Shown here: one piece after another, positions 43,340-52,906 of the stretch
Layout of the letters: every line of letters begins with the position of its first letter
How positions within the stretch are numbered: position 1 is the stretch's first letter
Origin: Actinomycetospora cinnamomea
GTDB lineage: Bacteria > Actinomycetota > Actinomycetes > Mycobacteriales > Pseudonocardiaceae
Length of the DNA stretch: 64,000 nt
Direction of reading: 5' to 3'
Assembly: GCF_003096675.1 (NCBI RefSeq)
Contig: NZ_QEKW01000005.1
Coordinates: 248,001-312,000 of the forward strand
Program-made: the position numbers and the translations under genes
Notes under the pieces: generated by a model
Database searches by the model: none
Seen by the model: the letters and a program-made list of their open reading frames with translations, nothing else
What the model was told of the DNA's origin: nothing

Positions 43340-44130
43340 GCAATCGGCTCGCCGCGGGCAACTTCCCCGGGGCCGGGGCCCTCACCGCGACCGGCAAGCT
43401 CTTCGCGTTGGGCCTCGACGTCGTCGTCGGGATCTTCCAGCGCCCGTTCCAGACCCGCGAGTTCATCGATCAGTGCTGGTTCATCTCGCGGGTCTGCATC
43501 CTCCCCGCGGCGCTGGTGTCGATCTCGTTCGGCTCGGTCATCTCGCTGCAGCTGGGGTCGCTGATCCGCCAGTTCGGCGCCCAGTCGTTCTCCGGCGCGG
43601 CGAGCACGCTGGCGGTCATCCAGCAGGCGGCGCCCGTCATCTGCGCGCTCCTGGTGGCCGGGGCCGGCGGCTCGGCGATCTGCGCCGACCTCGGCGCCCG
43701 CACGATCCGCGAGGAGATCGACGCCATGGAGGTGCTGGGCGTCAACCCGATCCAGCGCCTCGTCGTCCCCCGCGTCCTCGCGTCCATCCTCGTGTCGGCG
43801 CTGCTGTTCGGCCTGGTGTCGATCGTCGGTGTCGCCGGCGGCTACTACTTCAACGTGGTTCTGCAGGGCGTCACCCCGGGCGCCTACGTGCAGGGCTTCT
43901 CGGCCCTGTCGAAGCCGTCGGACCTGCTCGTCGGCTTCATCAAGGCAGCGTTGTTCGGGCTTGCCGCCGGGATCGTCGCCGCGTACCGCGGCCTCAATCC
44001 CGCGGGTGGGCCGAAGGGCGTGGGTGATGCGGTGAACCAGGCCGTCGTCATCACGTTCATCCTGCTGTTCGCGATCAACGTGATCGTGACGGCCGTCTAC
44101 CTCAACCTCGTCCCGCCGAGCAAGTTCTGA
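43336..44130 (+). CDS. yrbEA: YrbE-type ABC permease A (MlaE family) of the Mce transporter
   Basis: A 264-residue integral membrane permease with about five helices. MlaE-family signatures: FISRVCILPAALVSISFGSV, LLVAGAGGSAICADLGARTI, REEIDAMEVLGVNPIQRLVV (the EExDA cytoplasmic loop that couples to the ATPase, about residue 134) and a final hydrophobic IVTAVYLNLVPPSKF. It pairs with the next gene to form the membrane part of the Mce lipid importer. GTG 43336 overlaps the mkl stop. Confidence 0.96.
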   Translation: MSNRLAAGNFPGAGALTATGKLFALGLDVVVGIFQRPFQTREFIDQCWFISRVCILPAALVSISFGSVISLQLGSLIRQFGAQSFSGAASTLAVIQQAAPVICALLVAGAGGSAICADLGARTIREEIDAMEVLGVNPIQRLVVPRVLASILVSALLFGLVSIVGVAGGYYFNVVLQGVTPGAYVQGFSALSKPSDLLVGFIKAALFGLAAGIVAAYRGLNPAGGPKGVGDAVNQAVVITFILLFAINVIVTAVYLNLVPPSKF

Positions 44131-44175
44131 CCGCAGCTCTGACGTTCTGACCGCCGCTCCCCAGGCCAGGATTCG

Positions 44176-45012
44176 ATGACGATCACCTCCCGCGTACGAC
44201 GCGCGGTCGATGCCCCGCTGGGTGTCCTCGACACCCTCGGCGACCAGGCGTCGTTCTACACCCGGACACTCGGGTGGATCCCGAAGTCGGTGACCCGCTA
44301 CCGGCGCGAGGTCCTGCGTCTCCTCACGGAGGTCGCCTTCGGGTCCGGCGCCCTCGCGTTGATCGGCGGCACCGTCGTCATCGTCGCCACGTTGACGTTC
44401 TTCACCGGCTCCGTCGTCGGTCTGCAGGGCTACTCAGCGCTGAACCAGATCGGCACCTCGGCCTTCTCCGGGTTCGTCACCGCGTACTTCAACACCCGCG
44501 AGGTGGCACCCCTGGTGTCGGCGCTGGCGCTGTCCGCGACGGTCGGCGCCGGCTTCACCGCCCAGCTCGGCGCCCAGCGGGTGTCGGAGGAGATCGACGC
44601 GCTCGAGGTCATGGCCGTGCCCTCGCTGCCGTTCCTCGTCACCACGCGCGTGGTGGCCGGCTTCATCGCGGTCATCCCGCTCTACGTCATCGGCCTGGTC
44701 AGCTCGTACCTGGCCTCCCGGCTGCTGGTCACGAACTTCTACACGCAGTCGCCCGGCACGTACGACCACTACTTCAACCTCTTCCTGCCACCGCAGGACG
44801 TCGTCTACTCGTTCCTGAAGGTGATCATCTTCGCCCTGGTGATCATCCTCGTGCACTGCTTCTACGGCTACAACGCCAGCGGCGGACCCGCCGGCGTGGG
44901 CGTGGCCGTCGGCAACGCGGTGCGCAACTCGATCGTGCTGTTCACCGTCCTGGACAACCTGCTGACCCTGGCCATCTGGGGCACCACGACCTCGATCAGG
45001 ATCGCCGGATGA
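44176..45012 (+). CDS. yrbEB: YrbE-type ABC permease B of the Mce transporter
   Basis: A 278-residue MlaE-type permease. It has SALALSATVGAGFTAQLGAQ, RVSEEIDALEVMAVPSLPFL (coupling loop, about residue 138) and LVIILVHCFYGYNASGGPAG. It starts at ATG 44176, 45 bp after yrbEA, and overlaps mceA by 4 bp (ATGA). YrbEA and YrbEB make up the heterodimeric permease. Confidence 0.96.
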   Translation: MTITSRVRRAVDAPLGVLDTLGDQASFYTRTLGWIPKSVTRYRREVLRLLTEVAFGSGALALIGGTVVIVATLTFFTGSVVGLQGYSALNQIGTSAFSGFVTAYFNTREVAPLVSALALSATVGAGFTAQLGAQRVSEEIDALEVMAVPSLPFLVTTRVVAGFIAVIPLYVIGLVSSYLASRLLVTNFYTQSPGTYDHYFNLFLPPQDVVYSFLKVIIFALVIILVHCFYGYNASGGPAGVGVAVGNAVRNSIVLFTVLDNLLTLAIWGTTTSIRIAG

Positions 45013-46490
45013 GCGCGCCCACCCACGAGACCCAGCAGGATGACTGGGCGCCGCCGATCAAGGACAAGCGGCCGCCGCTGAGCCCCCTGCGCCGCCGCCT
45101 GATGGGCCTTGGGCTCGTCATCCTCATGCTGTTCGTCGTCGCCTTCTGCCTGGCGATGTTCAACAAGGTGTTCAAGCCGACCGAGACCGTCTACCTGCGC
45201 ACGGAGACGGTGGGCAACCAGCTCTCCCCGCAGGGCGACGTGAAGGTGCGCGGGGTCATCGTCGGTGAGATCACCTCGGTGGACAGCGACGGCTCCGGCG
45301 GCGTCATCGAGATGGCGATGGACCCGGACTTCCTGCCGAACATCCCGAGCAACACCACGGCGATGCTGATCCCGAAGACGCTCTTCGGCGAGCGCTACGT
45401 GTCGCTGTCGATCCCCCCGAACGCGAGCCCGCGGCCGCTGCAGGAGGGCGACACGGTCACGCAGGACCGCTCGGAGAACGCCACCGAAACCGAGCAGGTG
45501 CTCAACAACCTGCTCCCGGTGCTCACCGCCGTGCAGCCGCAGAAGCTCTCGGACACCCTCGGCGCGATCTCGCAGACGCTGTCGGGTCGCGGCGAGGAGC
45601 TGGGCGACACCCTCGTGCTTCTCAACCAGTACGTCGAGGGCCTCCAGCCGGCGCTGCCCGACCTGCAGGCCAACCTGCGGGCCCTGGCGCCGACCGCAGA
45701 CATCTACAACCAGGCGGCCCCCGACCTGCTGCTGGCGCTGGACAACCTCGTCACCACCAGCCGCACGCTCGTCGAGCAGCGCGCTGCCTTCGAGTCGACG
45801 TTCCGGTCGGTCACCTCCGCGTCGAACGTGACGACCGAGTTCCTCGCGGCCAACCGGGACAACATCATCGAGCTCGCCGCCTCGGCGCGACCGACCCTCG
45901 AGACATTGGCGCGCTACAGCTCCGAGTTCCCCTGCCTTCTCCGGCAGCTGACGGACCTCACGCCGAAGATCAACGATGTGTTGAACCCAGCGACCGGCAT
46001 TCAGATCGACGCCGAGATCACCATCGACCGTACGAAGTACACGGGCGCAGATCGTCCGGTGTACCGGGACGATCGGGGCCCGCGGTGCTACCAGATCGAG
46101 GGTCAGGCGCCGCAGTACCCGCCGGGCGGCCCCATTGCCGACGGCTCGACCCAGCCCGACCCCTCGCGGAGCACCCAAGACGCCTATGCCGGCGGTCAGG
46201 GCGAGGAGATCGACGAGGACTCGCAGACGGGTGATGACTCGCAGGCGGGGGCGCGCACTCCGGCCGACCCGACCGCCGACACGGGCGGCGAGACCGAGGG
46301 CCAGGCGGCGGTCGGCCGCGTCGACGGCGCCAACATCGGCCTGCCCAACAGCCCGAACTCACCCGAGGAGCGCCAGCTGGTGACCGAGGTGACGGCGATG
46401 CAGATGGGGATCTCCCCGTCGCAGGTGCCCTCCTTCGCGCCCTTCCTGAACGCCGCGACGCTGCGTGGAGCGCCGGCGGTGATCCGATGA
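45009..46490 (+). CDS. mceA: MCE family protein A
   Basis: A 493-residue first Mce subunit. A cytoplasmic N-terminus of about 27 residues, one membrane helix (LMGLGLVILMLFVVAFCLAM, about 31-50), an MCE domain (VYLRTETVGNQLSPQGDVKV, RGVIVGEITSV, about 60-140) and a long helical region (about 140-330) that in Mce complexes forms the tube to the outer envelope. The C-terminal about 120 residues are low-complexity, acidic and Gly/Pro-rich. Two Cys (FPCLLRQ and RCYQIEG) may form a disulphide. The family name is certain; the substrate (sterol, fatty acid or other lipid) is not. Confidence 0.95.
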   Translation: MSAPTHETQQDDWAPPIKDKRPPLSPLRRRLMGLGLVILMLFVVAFCLAMFNKVFKPTETVYLRTETVGNQLSPQGDVKVRGVIVGEITSVDSDGSGGVIEMAMDPDFLPNIPSNTTAMLIPKTLFGERYVSLSIPPNASPRPLQEGDTVTQDRSENATETEQVLNNLLPVLTAVQPQKLSDTLGAISQTLSGRGEELGDTLVLLNQYVEGLQPALPDLQANLRALAPTADIYNQAAPDLLLALDNLVTTSRTLVEQRAAFESTFRSVTSASNVTTEFLAANRDNIIELAASARPTLETLARYSSEFPCLLRQLTDLTPKINDVLNPATGIQIDAEITIDRTKYTGADRPVYRDDRGPRCYQIEGQAPQYPPGGPIADGSTQPDPSRSTQDAYAGGQGEEIDEDSQTGDDSQAGARTPADPTADTGGETEGQAAVGRVDGANIGLPNSPNSPEERQLVTEVTAMQMGISPSQVPSFAPFLNAATLRGAPAVIR

Positions 46491-47554
46491 GGGGTCTCGC
46501 CGCACCGCTGATCAAGCTCGGCATCTTCACGGTCGTCACGGTGCTCTCGGTCGCGGTGCTGCTCACCGCGATCCAGAACAGCTACTTCGGCAGCGCCTCC
46601 GACTACAAGGCGCGCTTCACCGACGCCTCCGGCCTCATCGCGGGCAGCGACGTCCGCATCGCCGGGGTCCGGGTCGGGCAGGTCACCGAGGTCGCGCTGG
46701 TCGACCGCCACGTCGCCGAGGTGACCTTCAAGGTCGACGAGAGCCGGCGCATCCCCATCGGGTCGATCTTCGCGATCAAGTACCAGAACCTCGTCGGCCA
46801 GCGGTACCTCGAGATCTCCCGCGGTAACGGGCCGATGAACGCGGTCCTGGCCGCCGGGTCGACGGTCCCGGAGAGCCAGACCCGGCCCCCGCTCAACCTC
46901 ACGGTGGTCTTCAACGGCTTCAAGCCGTTGTTCCAGGCGCTGAGTCCGAACGACATCAACCAGCTGTCGTTCGAGATCATCCAGGTGCTGCAGGGCGAGG
47001 GCGGCACCGTCAACTCGTTGCTGGCCCGCACGGCCTCGCTCACGTCGACCATCGCCGACCGTGACGCGGTGATCGGCTCTCTGATCACCAACCTGAACAG
47101 CGTGCTCGACACCGTCAACGCGCGTGACGAGCGGCTGAGCGGCCTGATCGTGTCGCTGCAGCAGCTCGTCAGCGGCCTCGCCGCGGATCGGGTCGCAATC
47201 GGCTCGACCCTGCAGCCGATCGCGGACCTGACAACCGCGACTGCCGGCCTCCTCGAGGAGGCACGCCCGCCACTGCGGGACGACATCATCCAGCTCGGGC
47301 AGCTCTCCGCCAACCTCAACGACAACCGGGGCCTCGTGGAGAACTTCCTGCGCTACACCCCACAGAAGGCGAACAACATCGGCCGCGCCGGGAGCTACGG
47401 CTCCTGGTTCAACTTCTACCTCTGCTCCGCAGGGGTCTCGATCGGCTTCGGTGGGACACCGATCTCGCAGACGCCGCTCGGTCTGCTCGGCATCCCGGAT
47501 GAGTTGAGCCTGCCTCCTGAAGTGCTCGGCGGGGGTTTCCGATGCAACGCATGA
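46487..47554 (+). CDS. mceB: MCE family protein B
   Basis: A 355-residue Mce subunit with an N-terminal helix (LIKLGIFTVVTVLSVAVLLT), the MCE domain (ARFTDASGLIAGSDVRIAGV, VGQVTEVALVD, about 35-115) and the helical region with FNGFKPLFQALSPNDINQLS, a highly typical MceB block, and IQVLQGEGGTVNSLLARTAS. ATG 46487 overlaps the mceA stop by 4 bp, and its end overlaps mceC by 13 bp. No low-complexity tail. Confidence 0.95.
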   Translation: MRGLAAPLIKLGIFTVVTVLSVAVLLTAIQNSYFGSASDYKARFTDASGLIAGSDVRIAGVRVGQVTEVALVDRHVAEVTFKVDESRRIPIGSIFAIKYQNLVGQRYLEISRGNGPMNAVLAAGSTVPESQTRPPLNLTVVFNGFKPLFQALSPNDINQLSFEIIQVLQGEGGTVNSLLARTASLTSTIADRDAVIGSLITNLNSVLDTVNARDERLSGLIVSLQQLVSGLAADRVAIGSTLQPIADLTTATAGLLEEARPPLRDDIIQLGQLSANLNDNRGLVENFLRYTPQKANNIGRAGSYGSWFNFYLCSAGVSIGFGGTPISQTPLGLLGIPDELSLPPEVLGGGFRCNA

Positions 47555-48942
47555 AGCCGTTCCGGAAACGGAACCCGCTCCCGATCGGCGCGGCGAGCCT
47601 CGCGATCCTCCTGCTGCTCACCGCTGCGTCCCTCAACATCAAGGACCTGCCGCTGATCGGGCAGGGCCCGACTTACACGGCGCGCTTCTCCGAGGCGGCG
47701 GGCGTCCTACCCGACGACGACGTCCGCGTCGCCGGCATCCGCGTCGGGACGGTCACCGACCTGACGCTGGAGGGTCGCGACGTCCTCATCTCGTTCAAGG
47801 CGCCGGACGCCTGGATCGGCAACCGGACCTCCGCTTCGATCGAGATCAAGACCGTGCTGGGGCAGAAGTACATCCAGCTGGAGCCGGCCGGCGACCGCCC
47901 GCTGGACCCCGACCAGCAGATACCCCGCGAGCGCACTCGGGCGCCCTTCGACGTCATCCAGGCGTTCTCCCAGCTGTCGACCACGGTGGAGGACCTCAAC
48001 ACCGATCAGCTGGCCGAGAGCCTCGGCGTGCTGTCGGAGACGCTCGACGGCGCGGCCGGCCCGGTCCGCGGCGCCCTCGACGGCCTCAGCCGACTCTCGC
48101 GCACGATCTCCTCGCGCGACCAGGAGCTGGCACGGTTGCTGGCCAACACCCGCACGACCACCCAGGTGCTCGCCGACCGCGACGCCGAGGTCGAGCGGCT
48201 CATCAACGACGGCAACCTGCTGCTCTCGGAGCTACGTGCGCGCAAGGCGGCCATCGACAACCTGCTCAACGGCACGATCGCACTCTCTGCGCAGCTGCGC
48301 GGGCTCGTCGCCGACAACGAGGCGACGCTGCGGCCGACCCTCGAGGAGCTCGACGGCGTGCTCTCGACGCTCGAGGAGAACTCGGCGAACCTCGAGAACG
48401 GGCTGCGCCTGCTCGGGCCCTTCTACCGTGTGTTCGCGAACGTGGTCGGCAACGGCCGCTGGTTCGACGCTTACATCTGCAACCTGGATGGACCGACGTT
48501 GATCGATCCGGGTTGTGATCCGGGTACGAGGCTTGATCCAAGTGCCCTGTTCGGCGCGCTCGACCCAGCAAATCTGCGAACGCTCCTGGAGAACGCCCTG
48601 GCCCAGCTCGGGGCGCCCTCGATACCCGGGATCGATGAGCTGCCCACCGTTCTGGCGGCCCTGACCCCGGCACAGCTGACCGAGCTCCAGGGGCTCCTCG
48701 CCGGCGGGACCGAGGAGACGCCCGGCCTAACCCCCGCTCAGCTTCAGATTCTCTTCCCGAACGGGGTGCCCGACATCGGGGCGTTCCTCGGCGCGCTGGG
48801 CCCGGTCGCCGGTGGAGCGAGGGGCCTCCTTCCCGGTGCCGGTGCGCCGGCCGGCGGTGCCGCCGAAGCCCCGGCGGGTGGCGACGCAGAAGAGACCCCG
48901 ACCGGCGAGACCACCGGCGACAGCGAGGAGGGAGGCGGCTGA
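47542..48942 (+). CDS. mceC: MCE family protein C
   Basis: A 466-residue Mce subunit: membrane helix (PIGAASLAILLLLTAASLNI, about 14-33), MCE domain (YTARFSEAAGVLPDDDVRVA, about 45-125), typical FDVIQAFSQLSTTVEDLNTD block near 137 and a helical region. Two Cys are in the YICNLDG and DPGCDPG loops (about residues 313-325), where MceC subunits usually have them. The last about 110 residues are Ala/Gly/Pro-rich and probably disordered. It starts inside the end of mceB and ends 1 bp into mceD. Confidence 0.94.
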   Translation: MQRMKPFRKRNPLPIGAASLAILLLLTAASLNIKDLPLIGQGPTYTARFSEAAGVLPDDDVRVAGIRVGTVTDLTLEGRDVLISFKAPDAWIGNRTSASIEIKTVLGQKYIQLEPAGDRPLDPDQQIPRERTRAPFDVIQAFSQLSTTVEDLNTDQLAESLGVLSETLDGAAGPVRGALDGLSRLSRTISSRDQELARLLANTRTTTQVLADRDAEVERLINDGNLLLSELRARKAAIDNLLNGTIALSAQLRGLVADNEATLRPTLEELDGVLSTLEENSANLENGLRLLGPFYRVFANVVGNGRWFDAYICNLDGPTLIDPGCDPGTRLDPSALFGALDPANLRTLLENALAQLGAPSIPGIDELPTVLAALTPAQLTELQGLLAGGTEETPGLTPAQLQILFPNGVPDIGAFLGALGPVAGGARGLLPGAGAPAGGAAEAPAGGDAEETPTGETTGDSEEGGG

Positions 48943-50300
48943 TGGCCGACCGCATGGTCACGTTCTTCGAGAGTGCGTCGCGCACGCTCGCGGCGGCGTT
49001 GGTGCTGGCCCTCCTCGCGACGGCAGGGCTCTGGTACGTCCTCCAGCAGGGCAGCCAGCGCACGGTCACCGCGTACTTCACGTCGACGATCGGTCTGTAC
49101 GTCGCCAACGAGGTGACGATCCAGGGCATCCCCGTCGGCAAGGTCGACGAGATCGTCCCGCAGGGCGACGTCGTGCGGGTGGTGCTCAAGGTCGACAAGA
49201 AGGCGCCGGTCCGCGCCGACGCGCAGGCCGTCATCGTTGCGCCCACCCTGGTCAGTGACCGCTACGTGCAGCTCGGCCCGACCTACGAGGGCGGGCCGCA
49301 GCTCGCCGATGGCGCGGTCATCCCGGTCGAACGCACCGGCGTGCCCGTCGAGCTCGATCGTGTCTACCAGAGCCTGGACACCATTGCCCGGGCTCTCGGG
49401 CCCAACGGCGCCAATTCCACCGGCGCGCTCAATCGGCTCTTACAGTCCTCGGCCGGAGCCCTCGGCGGCAACGGCGAGTTGCTCAAGAGCACGATCACCG
49501 AGCTGGGCGGCGCTGTGGGCACGTTGGCCGACAACCGCGACAACCTGTTCGCGACGGTCGACAACCTCGGACAGTTCACGAACATGCTCGCCCGCAACGA
49601 CGGCGCCGTACGCGACCTCAACAATCAGCTGGCCGACATCGCCGCCTTCCTGGCCTCGGAGCGTGGCGACCTTTCACGAGTACTGGCAGATCTGCCGCCG
49701 GCCCTGGACGACGTAGCTCGCTTCGTGAGAGATAACCGCGACATCCTGCGCACCGACGTCGGTCGCCTGGCCAACATCTCCGACATCCTGGCCCGCCAAC
49801 GCGTCGCGCTCACCGAGATCGCAGATGTCGCCCCGTTGGCGCTGAACAACCTGACGAACTCCTACAACGCGAATTCCGGGACACTCGACGTCCGTCCGGT
49901 GCTGGCGCCAGAGCTGATCGGCGATGGGCTCGATCCTCGCGCCCTGCTCTGCAATCTGCTGGCCAACCAGCCTGGCCTGCCGACATTCCTCCAGCAGACG
50001 CCGCCTAGCGAGCTGGTGACCCAGGTCGCGCGGGCGTCCGTGGTCTGCGGTGCGATCCTCGGCGGCACCGGGCCAGAGAGCCCGCTCGGCCTTTCTCTGG
50101 CCCCTATCCAGGCGTTGCTGGGATTGCTCGGCGACCAGCCGAACCTCGACCTGGCCGAAATTGCCCCGGGCCTACCTCCGGGGGTCGGGACCGGGGGCGG
50201 TAGCGCCGATCCCACTGTCGGGACGAGTGACCAGACCGCGACCCCGACCGAGCCGGGCGCCGGCATCCTCGGCCTCGACTCCTTGGGAGGTGGGGAGTGA
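48942..50300 (+). CDS. mceD: MCE family protein D
   Basis: A 452-residue Mce subunit with an N-terminal helix (LAAALVLALLATAGLWYVL), MCE domain (VTAYFTSTIGLYVANEVTIQ, about 40-125) and the characteristic VPVELDRVYQSLDTIARALG block near 132. The helical part runs to about 330, followed by a region with two Cys (ALLCNLLANQ, SVVCGAI) and a Gly/Pro-rich tail. Overlaps mceE by 4 bp. Confidence 0.94.
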   Translation: MADRMVTFFESASRTLAAALVLALLATAGLWYVLQQGSQRTVTAYFTSTIGLYVANEVTIQGIPVGKVDEIVPQGDVVRVVLKVDKKAPVRADAQAVIVAPTLVSDRYVQLGPTYEGGPQLADGAVIPVERTGVPVELDRVYQSLDTIARALGPNGANSTGALNRLLQSSAGALGGNGELLKSTITELGGAVGTLADNRDNLFATVDNLGQFTNMLARNDGAVRDLNNQLADIAAFLASERGDLSRVLADLPPALDDVARFVRDNRDILRTDVGRLANISDILARQRVALTEIADVAPLALNNLTNSYNANSGTLDVRPVLAPELIGDGLDPRALLCNLLANQPGLPTFLQQTPPSELVTQVARASVVCGAILGGTGPESPLGLSLAPIQALLGLLGDQPNLDLAEIAPGLPPGVGTGGGSADPTVGTSDQTATPTEPGAGILGLDSLGGGE

Positions 50301-51493
50301 CCGCGCCGTACATGCGTTCGACGAGGGGTGTCCGAGTGGTCGCGCTGTTTGTGGTGGCCTTGATCGGACTGTCCGGCTGTGGCGTACGGTCGCTGCAGGA
50401 GCTGCCTCTGCCGGGCGGTGCCGCGCTCGGCCCCGAGCCGTACACGGTGACCGCGCAGTTCACCAACGTCGTCGACCTCGTGCCCAACAACAGCGTGCGC
50501 GTCAACGACGTGCCGGTGGGCGTCGTGCGGGAGATCCGGCTCGCGCCCGACGGGTGGACCGCCCAGGTCACGGTCGAGGTCAACGGCGCGGTCGTGCTGC
50601 CGGCGAACGCCACGGCCCGCCTGCGCCAGACCAGCCTCCTGGGCGAGAAGTTCGTCGAACTGCTGCCCTCGCCGACCGATCCTCCCCAGGGCCGACTGGC
50701 GACCGGTGCGGTCATCCCGGTCGACCGCACCGACGTGGGTGCGCAGGTCGAGGAGGTCCTCGGCGCGCTGTCGCTGCTGCTCAACGGTGGCGGGGTCGAG
50801 AAGATCCAGACCATTGCTCGGGAGGTCAACGCCGCCACCGAGGGCAACGAGGTGCAGCTGCGTGCTCTGCTAAACAACCTCGACACCTTCGTCGGCACCC
50901 TCGACCGGCAAAAGGCCGACATCGTGCGGGCCATCGACTCGCTCGAGCGCCTGACCCGCACGCTGGTCGACCAGCGTGCCCGGATCGCCAACGTCATCGA
51001 CAACCTCGGACCGGGCCTCGACGTGCTCAATCAGCAGCGGGGCCTGCTCGTGGAGACCCTGCAGTCGCTCGAACGGCTCTCGGTGGTGGGCACTGACGTG
51101 ATCCGCAACAGTCAGGCGAATACGGTGGCTGACCTGCGGGCGCTGCAGCCGATCCTGCGGAACCTGGTCGAGGCCGGGGACGCGCTCCCCGGCTCGCTAC
51201 AGATTCTCGTCACAATCCCCTTCGCTGACGAGTCGCTCGAGGTTGTCAAGGGCGACTTCGCGAACATCGACGTCACCCTGGACCTGGACCTCCAGGCCAT
51301 CCTCACGAACATCCTCAACAGCCCCGCCGTCCCGGGCGTGGACGCGATCTTCGATCTCCTACAGTCGCCGGGGACCACGCCTCAGCCGGGCACCACCGCA
51401 ACCGAAGGCACTGGCGCGCCGGGCGACCCGACCACCAACACCGCCGGTCTGATCCCCCAGCTCCCCGGCCTCGGCGGAGGGACCAGCGGATGA
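50297..51493 (+). CDS. mceE: MCE family lipoprotein E
   Basis: A 398-residue Mce subunit that is also a lipoprotein: the signal peptide (GVRVVALFVVALIGLSGC) ends in a clear LSGC lipobox with Cys 28. The MCE domain (YTVTAQFTNVVDLVPNNSVR, about 49-125) and the helical region (about 140-300) follow. The Ser/Thr/Gly/Pro-rich tail is about 45 residues. In all Mce operons the fifth subunit is the lipoprotein, which agrees with its position. Confidence 0.95.
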   Translation: MTAPYMRSTRGVRVVALFVVALIGLSGCGVRSLQELPLPGGAALGPEPYTVTAQFTNVVDLVPNNSVRVNDVPVGVVREIRLAPDGWTAQVTVEVNGAVVLPANATARLRQTSLLGEKFVELLPSPTDPPQGRLATGAVIPVDRTDVGAQVEEVLGALSLLLNGGGVEKIQTIAREVNAATEGNEVQLRALLNNLDTFVGTLDRQKADIVRAIDSLERLTRTLVDQRARIANVIDNLGPGLDVLNQQRGLLVETLQSLERLSVVGTDVIRNSQANTVADLRALQPILRNLVEAGDALPGSLQILVTIPFADESLEVVKGDFANIDVTLDLDLQAILTNILNSPAVPGVDAIFDLLQSPGTTPQPGTTATEGTGAPGDPTTNTAGLIPQLPGLGGGTSG

Positions 51494-52887
51494 TCGGCAC
51501 GAAGATCCTGCGGTTGGTTGCGCTGTTCGCCGTCATCTCGGTGGTCGGCGTCTCGTACGTCGCCCTGCGCTATGTCGGGGCCGACTCGTTGATCGGGCTC
51601 GGCCCGTACACGGTCAAGGTGCAGCTGGCCGAGTCCGGAGGCATCTTCCCCGACGCCTCGGTGAGCTACCGCGGCGTGGAGATCGGCAAGGTCGGCGACA
51701 TGCGGGTCACGCCGCAGGGGCTGGAGGTCGACCTGGAGATCGAGCAGGAGTCCCCGCAGGTGCCCGCGTCGTCGGTGGCGGTCATCGCCAACCGCTCCGC
51801 GGTCGGTGAGCAGTACGTCGACCTGCAGCCGCCCTCGAACGCCGGGCCGTACCTTGAGGATGAGTCGATCATCCCCATCCAGCAGACGCGGACGCCGGTG
51901 CCGGTCGACCAGCTGCTCGCGGACGTCGACGCGCTCGCGACGTCGGTGCCGCTGCCCGAGCTCCGCCAGACCGTGGACGAGCTCTACCTGGCGTTCGACC
52001 GTGCCGGGCCGGACCTGCAGCGCCTGCTCGACGCGAGCAACGCTCTCATCCCCGACGCCATCCGTAACCTTCCGCAGACCCTGCAGCTGCTGCGCGACGG
52101 ACGAATCGTGCTCGAGACCCAGAGCCAGCTGGGGCCACAGATCACCTCGTTGAGCCGTGACCTCCAGCTGTTCACCGCTCAGCTCAAGGCCGACGACCCG
52201 AACCTGCGCCGTCTCGTGACGGCTGCTCCTCCTGCGGCGGCGGAGATCGAGGGCCTCATTCGCGACGTCGGACCGGACCTGGGTCGCGTTCTCGAGAATA
52301 CGCTCGTCGTTGCGCGCATCTTGGAGCCACGGCAGGCAGGTCTCAAACAGGTCTTGGTGACATACCCGGCCCTTTCGGCGGCGGCTCCGACCGTGGTCCC
52401 CGGCGACGGACGGGTGCACTTCGGCCTCGTGCTGAACCTCGCCGACCCACCCTATTGCCGTGACGGGTACCTGCAGGCGAACGGCAACGGTGATCCCGAC
52501 ACGACATGGCAGTCCGCAGCGCTTCCGGGCGGACGATACGGTCGGGACGGGCCTGGGATCGAAGATGTCATTGCTGGCCAGCGAAACGACGCTTCTGGCT
52601 ACTACCCCATGAACACGAGGGTGTTCTGCAACGAGGACCTCCCTGTGAACCCACGCGGTGCCCAGTGGCACCCGAACCCCGACGGGAGCCCGACGCCAGA
52701 GCGTCGGATGCCGCCGGGCGGCGGCGACCCCCGGCTCATGGGGGGCGGTGGCGGAGGTGAGAACACCGAGTCCCAGAATGACCAGCAGGACGCCACCGCG
52801 CTGGCCTCTTTGCCTGCCGGCGGAGTCCTGGGGGGCGCGACGGAAGGTGCGCCGCCGGTGATCATTCCTGGTTTGACCAGCCCCTGA
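51490..52887 (+). CDS. mceF: MCE family protein F
   Basis: A 465-residue last Mce subunit. N-terminal helix (LRLVALFAVISVVGVSYVAL), MCE domain (YTVKVQLAESGGIFPDASVS, about 40-120), PVDQLLADVDALATSVPLPE block, helical region to about 300 and a Cys-containing domain (PPYCRDGYL, RVFCNEDLP) typical of MceF. The tail from about 395 is Pro/Gly-rich. The start overlaps mceE by 4 bp. GC drops slightly toward the 3' half, as in mceC and mceD tails. Confidence 0.94.
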   Translation: MIGTKILRLVALFAVISVVGVSYVALRYVGADSLIGLGPYTVKVQLAESGGIFPDASVSYRGVEIGKVGDMRVTPQGLEVDLEIEQESPQVPASSVAVIANRSAVGEQYVDLQPPSNAGPYLEDESIIPIQQTRTPVPVDQLLADVDALATSVPLPELRQTVDELYLAFDRAGPDLQRLLDASNALIPDAIRNLPQTLQLLRDGRIVLETQSQLGPQITSLSRDLQLFTAQLKADDPNLRRLVTAAPPAAAEIEGLIRDVGPDLGRVLENTLVVARILEPRQAGLKQVLVTYPALSAAAPTVVPGDGRVHFGLVLNLADPPYCRDGYLQANGNGDPDTTWQSAALPGGRYGRDGPGIEDVIAGQRNDASGYYPMNTRVFCNEDLPVNPRGAQWHPNPDGSPTPERRMPPGGGDPRLMGGGGGGENTESQNDQQDATALASLPAGGVLGGATEGAPPVIIPGLTSP

Positions 52888-52906
52888 GCACCACCACCGC
52901 CGCCGG

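Noticed and set aside
51107-51126. AACAGTC inside mceE resembling the fad operator
   Set aside because: The second half-site at the right spacing reads ATACGGT and does not match; it is within coding sequence.
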